From positions 186,001 through 250,000 of the forward strand of contig RBKR01000009.1 of NCBI GenBank assembly GCA_004835665.1: 64,000 bases of DNA, in the 5' to 3' direction. Positions 61,220 to 64,000 of this stretch are shown in pieces. Made by a program: the position numbers and the translations under genes. This stretch comes from Phoma sp. XZ068 (taxonomy: Eukaryota > Ascomycota > Dothideomycetes > Pleosporales > Didymellaceae). The notes under the pieces are model-generated. The model did not search any database. It was not told the DNA's origin and worked only from the letters and a program-made list of their open reading frames with translations. Each line of letters starts with the position of its first letter. Position 1 is the stretch's first letter.

Positions 61220-62943
61220 ATCGTCGAATTTGCGATCTGGCTCAAGGAGAGGAGAGGAGGAAGAAGAGAAATGCAAAGAGAGGATTCACACTGGCCCCTC
61301 GCCCATCATGTCATGGCTCGACTGCAGCGGGGACTGAGGGCCCTACTGCAACGGTCGTGGAAAGCATGTTTGAGTTTCGGCTTGTTAGCTTGTCTGGGCT
61401 GCGATGCCGCGGGCTATCGCGAGTAGTGGCGCACCAGCGGGTCGAAGCGAGAGTCCGTTGCTGGGGCCGCAGCCATCCCACAAGCTGCCGTTTGTCAACC
61501 AGAACACCCATTGTTTAGGGTTTGACAACGTTCCGGGAGCGCAAACGACTACATCGTTGGGTCCCGCTTATCGCAGGTCGCTGCCGAAGTATATCAGATT
61601 GCTATATTATCAGCAGATGCACGAGCGTTCTCACTCCGCACCTGCCGCAAAAATGTCTCCGGCCCCTGCATTGCTGGCTGCCTGGTCTAAAGTAGTTGAC
61701 CTTTGCACTGGGACAGGCAGGGGTCCTTCATGAGCATGACATTCTGAGCCTTAAGATTGGTCGAACAATCCAGAAATGATGACTGATACCCATGACTGAT
61801 GTCAATCTTGAGTGCGCTTTTTCGTTCGTGTTTGTGCCATATCTCAAGATCTTATTTCAAGAGACTGCGATGACACTTGATGTGGGCTGCCGTGCAACTT
61901 TTTCTGCCACGACTCGACGCCTGCAGCAACATGAGTCTCGGAGGTTTCCAGCTGCAGGGTTTTTTTAGTTGTGCGCGCCACGCAGGTTTTGCAATTGGCT
62001 GCTATCCGAATAGGCAATAGACGTTCAAGATTGCAGACGAAGTAGACTACTACCAGAAAGAGGTTTGTTTCTGTCGCGGTAATAGTGTCGGTAGTCGAAA
62101 ATCCCTCATGTTTCCAAGGCCTTTCCAATTCCGACAGTGGACAGCAATGCTTTAACAGCGGCAGCTGGTATCCCCAGTCTGTTTCTGTCTGGCATCACAA
62201 TTTTGCAACCCAATCGAGCAAGTCGGGCGTCCCTGATTCAGTCGGGAGGTCCGGGATCTAGTATTCGGGCCTACGCGTTGCGGGCCCACCAGCATGGTTT
62301 CCAAGCTCCACCCCGTGCCGCTCTTGGACGTCTCATTGCTGATCAGGAGTTCGAGGACATGCACAGTGGGGTTATTATTTCTTGACTTGAGATACCCACC
62401 ATCTGCGAGGCATTCATACCACCCCAGTCTTATTTGCTCCACTCTATAATCCAAAGGACCGCTGTACTTGCAACAAAATTATGCGTGTGCCTTCAGATTG
62501 TTTCCACAAGTTAGATGCATAGGTACGAGAAGGGCCAGCACTCGATCTTAGTCAAGGCTCAAAATGGTTTGAGGTTGAGGAGATGCAAAGTTTGGCGCAC
62601 ACCATACCCTAAACGCACGTTGATGGACGGCAAATTATTTAATAAGTATAAGTTAGCCCGCGCGGAAATTCCCCGACCATGCTGCGTTCACTTCCTCATT
62701 CGTATGCGTGGGTCCTGGGCTTCCAGGGGGACGAGACGACGGTCGGCCTGAGTACCCGTAGAGACGGTTCTTGAGCCGCTTCGGCTAGACCGTTTTGCCT
62801 CTCCGAGTTGCATCCAGTATCGGCCCATCTCTCTCAGACAGGCCTGGTCTTGTCAATCGCTCTTGCTATGAATCCCATATGAGTTATCGCGGGGCCAACA
62901 GTTCCTGTGAAACACCATCTAACTAAAATTTCTACCAGCCACA
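61220..62943. other. 1.7 kb divergent intergenic region, no gene seen
   Basis: Between the P450 start and the CFEM receptor start. Only short overlapping frames occur. A pyrimidine-rich P450 leader lies just upstream of 61219 in the minus sense. Nothing else was recognised. Confidence 0.45.
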
Positions 62944-64000
62944 ATGAAGTTACCAAGTGCTGTCCTCGCATTAGGACTTCTCTCTGGTCAGGTTCTTGCG
63001 CAGCAAGATTATTGGAATCGACTGCCTGAGTGTGCGGTATGTTCCTGTCTCCGCATGCAGCTCTGGCAGATACTTATGATATCCAGGTCCGGTGCTTTTC
63101 TTCGAACGCACCAAAGTCATGCTCAGCCGATGACTTCAGCTGCCTTTGTGCAGACACGACATTCATGACGAGCTTCGCCACTTGCAACGCCGGTGCATGC
63201 TCAGTTGTCAGTATGCTACAGGCTACGAACGAGACATACGCAGCATGCAATATCCCCATTCGTGACCAGACAAAGTCTTTGATTGGACCTGTGGCATCCA
63301 TTGGGGCACTCGCATTGGTGATGGTGGCTATGCGTCTCGTTGACCGAGCCGTGTCTGCACAGGCCCAACTTGGCTGGGATGACTTGTTGATTGGTCTATC
63401 AGGAGTAAGTGCTGAAAGGAGCCAAGACGTGTGAGAAGGGGTGCCGTACTGACCTCGCTTGTACAGATCGTTTCCATTGGCATGAACACGCCTGTCATCG
63501 TTGCTGCAAGTCTCGGATTCGGCAGAGATATGTGGGGTATCCCAGCCGATAACATCACTGAGAGTCTGAAGTGGCTCTACGTAGCTTACTTCATGTACAT
63601 GCTTGCGGAAGCATTGTGCCAGATGTCCATTCTCGCGTTCTACTTGCGCATTATGGTCCAACCGGGCCTACGTAAGACGGTGTGGGTTCTCATGGTCGTG
63701 GTCACTTGTTTCGGTATTGCCAACGTAATCTCCATGGTCTTCCAATGTACACCGGTAGCCTTTTTCTGGAATGGCTGGAGGGGTGAAATGGAGGGCTTCT
63801 GCGGTGTCGACGTGCGGCTCTGTAAGTACAGCCTACATTGTGCATGACATGGCTGACAGTGTTCCACATAGTCGGATTCGCGCGAGGTGGTATCGAGATC
63901 TTCCTCGACCTGGCGATTTTGACATTGCCGCTACCCATGCTGGCCAAGCTCAATATGTCTCCGAAGAAGAAGCTTCAGATCATGTCAATGTTTTGTGTTG
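62944..64000 (+). CDS. CFEM-domain PTH11-type receptor (3' end outside window)
   Basis: Exons 62944-63036, 63087-63404, 63467-63821 and 63872 to the window end; introns 50, 62 and 50 nt, all in phase. Signal peptide about residues 1-19 (MKLPSAVLALGLLSGQVLA). After the first splice a CFEM domain reads LPECAVRCFSSNAPKSCSAD, FSCLCADTTF, TSFATCNAGACS and ETYAACNIP, giving the eight Cys. The TM part follows: SIGALALVMVAMRLVDR, QLGWDDLLIGLSG, SLKWLYVAYFMYMLAEALCQ, FYLRIM, and IFLDLAILTLPLPMLAKLNM (the rhodopsin-like DUF3328/Pth11 core). In pathogens such receptors sense surfaces and guide infection-structure development; role here unknown. Confidence 0.9.

Noticed and set aside
62515..62751. Possible small gene upstream of the CFEM receptor
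   Set aside because: Short frame without conserved features; composition resembles non-coding DNA.
59473..62943. Secondary-metabolite cluster around the P450
   Set aside because: No synthase, transporter or regulator adjoins the P450; neighbours are an EEP-fold protein, TRK transporter and a receptor.

Overview
The window is nuclear DNA of a filamentous ascomycete (Pezizomycotina). Genes carry short spliceosomal introns of about 48-85 nt with GTAxGT-like donors and CTAAC/CTGAC-like branch sites. The gene content is typical of this group: HET, DUF6594, PTH11/CFEM, Zn2Cys6, bZIP-DUF3425, DUF3112 and P450 genes. The mixture fits a dothideomycete best, but that placement is inference. About 31 protein-coding genes are supported, two of them cut by the window ends, together with at least four decayed genes. 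No rRNA, tRNA or CRISPR array was seen. Exon limits were read by eye from splice consensus, phase and family resemblance, without transcript data.

Left part (0-23.4 kb): an unrecognised C-terminal fragment; an ACS-family MFS permease; a secreted protein with an internal duplication; then a maltose-type cluster made of a Zn2Cys6 regulator, a sugar porter and a divergent GH13 alpha-glucosidase sharing a promoter with three near-identical GCCAAGTCGGA repeats. After these come a DUF3112 membrane protein with a CGG-N5-CGG-N5-CGG array upstream, an Mcp1-like mitochondrial protein divergent from a C2H2 protein, a decayed IFI6/27-like gene, a coiled-coil protein, a Cys/His-rich protein, a low-complexity protein and a GPI-anchor-type secreted protein.

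Middle (23.4-43.1 kb): a 3 kb gene desert, an aldo/keto reductase next to a bZIP-DUF3425 regulator, a motor-only kinesin, and then an apparent allorecognition/innate-immunity island. The island holds a HET-domain protein, a nucleoside-phosphorylase (PNP) domain gene directly followed by a decayed NB-ARC (NLR) region, a DUF6594 gene broken by two in-frame TAG codons, and a protein resembling the N-terminal region of fungal STAND proteins. A peroxisomal-type FMN 2-hydroxyacid oxidase sits inside it. The stop codons at former Gln positions resemble repeat-induced point mutation (RIP), which is inference.

Right part (43.1-64 kb): housekeeping genes (PAQR receptor, CSN8/PSMD8-like protein, the ribosome-biogenesis pair SSF1 and RRP3 on one bidirectional promoter). 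These are followed by a three-part J-domain / alpha-beta hydrolase / C-terminal DUF8035-like protein, a TRK potassium transporter with one apparent +1 frameshift, a secreted endonuclease/exonuclease/phosphatase-fold protein, a cytochrome P450, and the 5' part of a CFEM/PTH11-type receptor.

The best candidates for a second look are the J-domain-hydrolase fusion with Cys at the nucleophile elbow, the PNP-NLR remnant with its neighbours, and the maltose cluster operator array.
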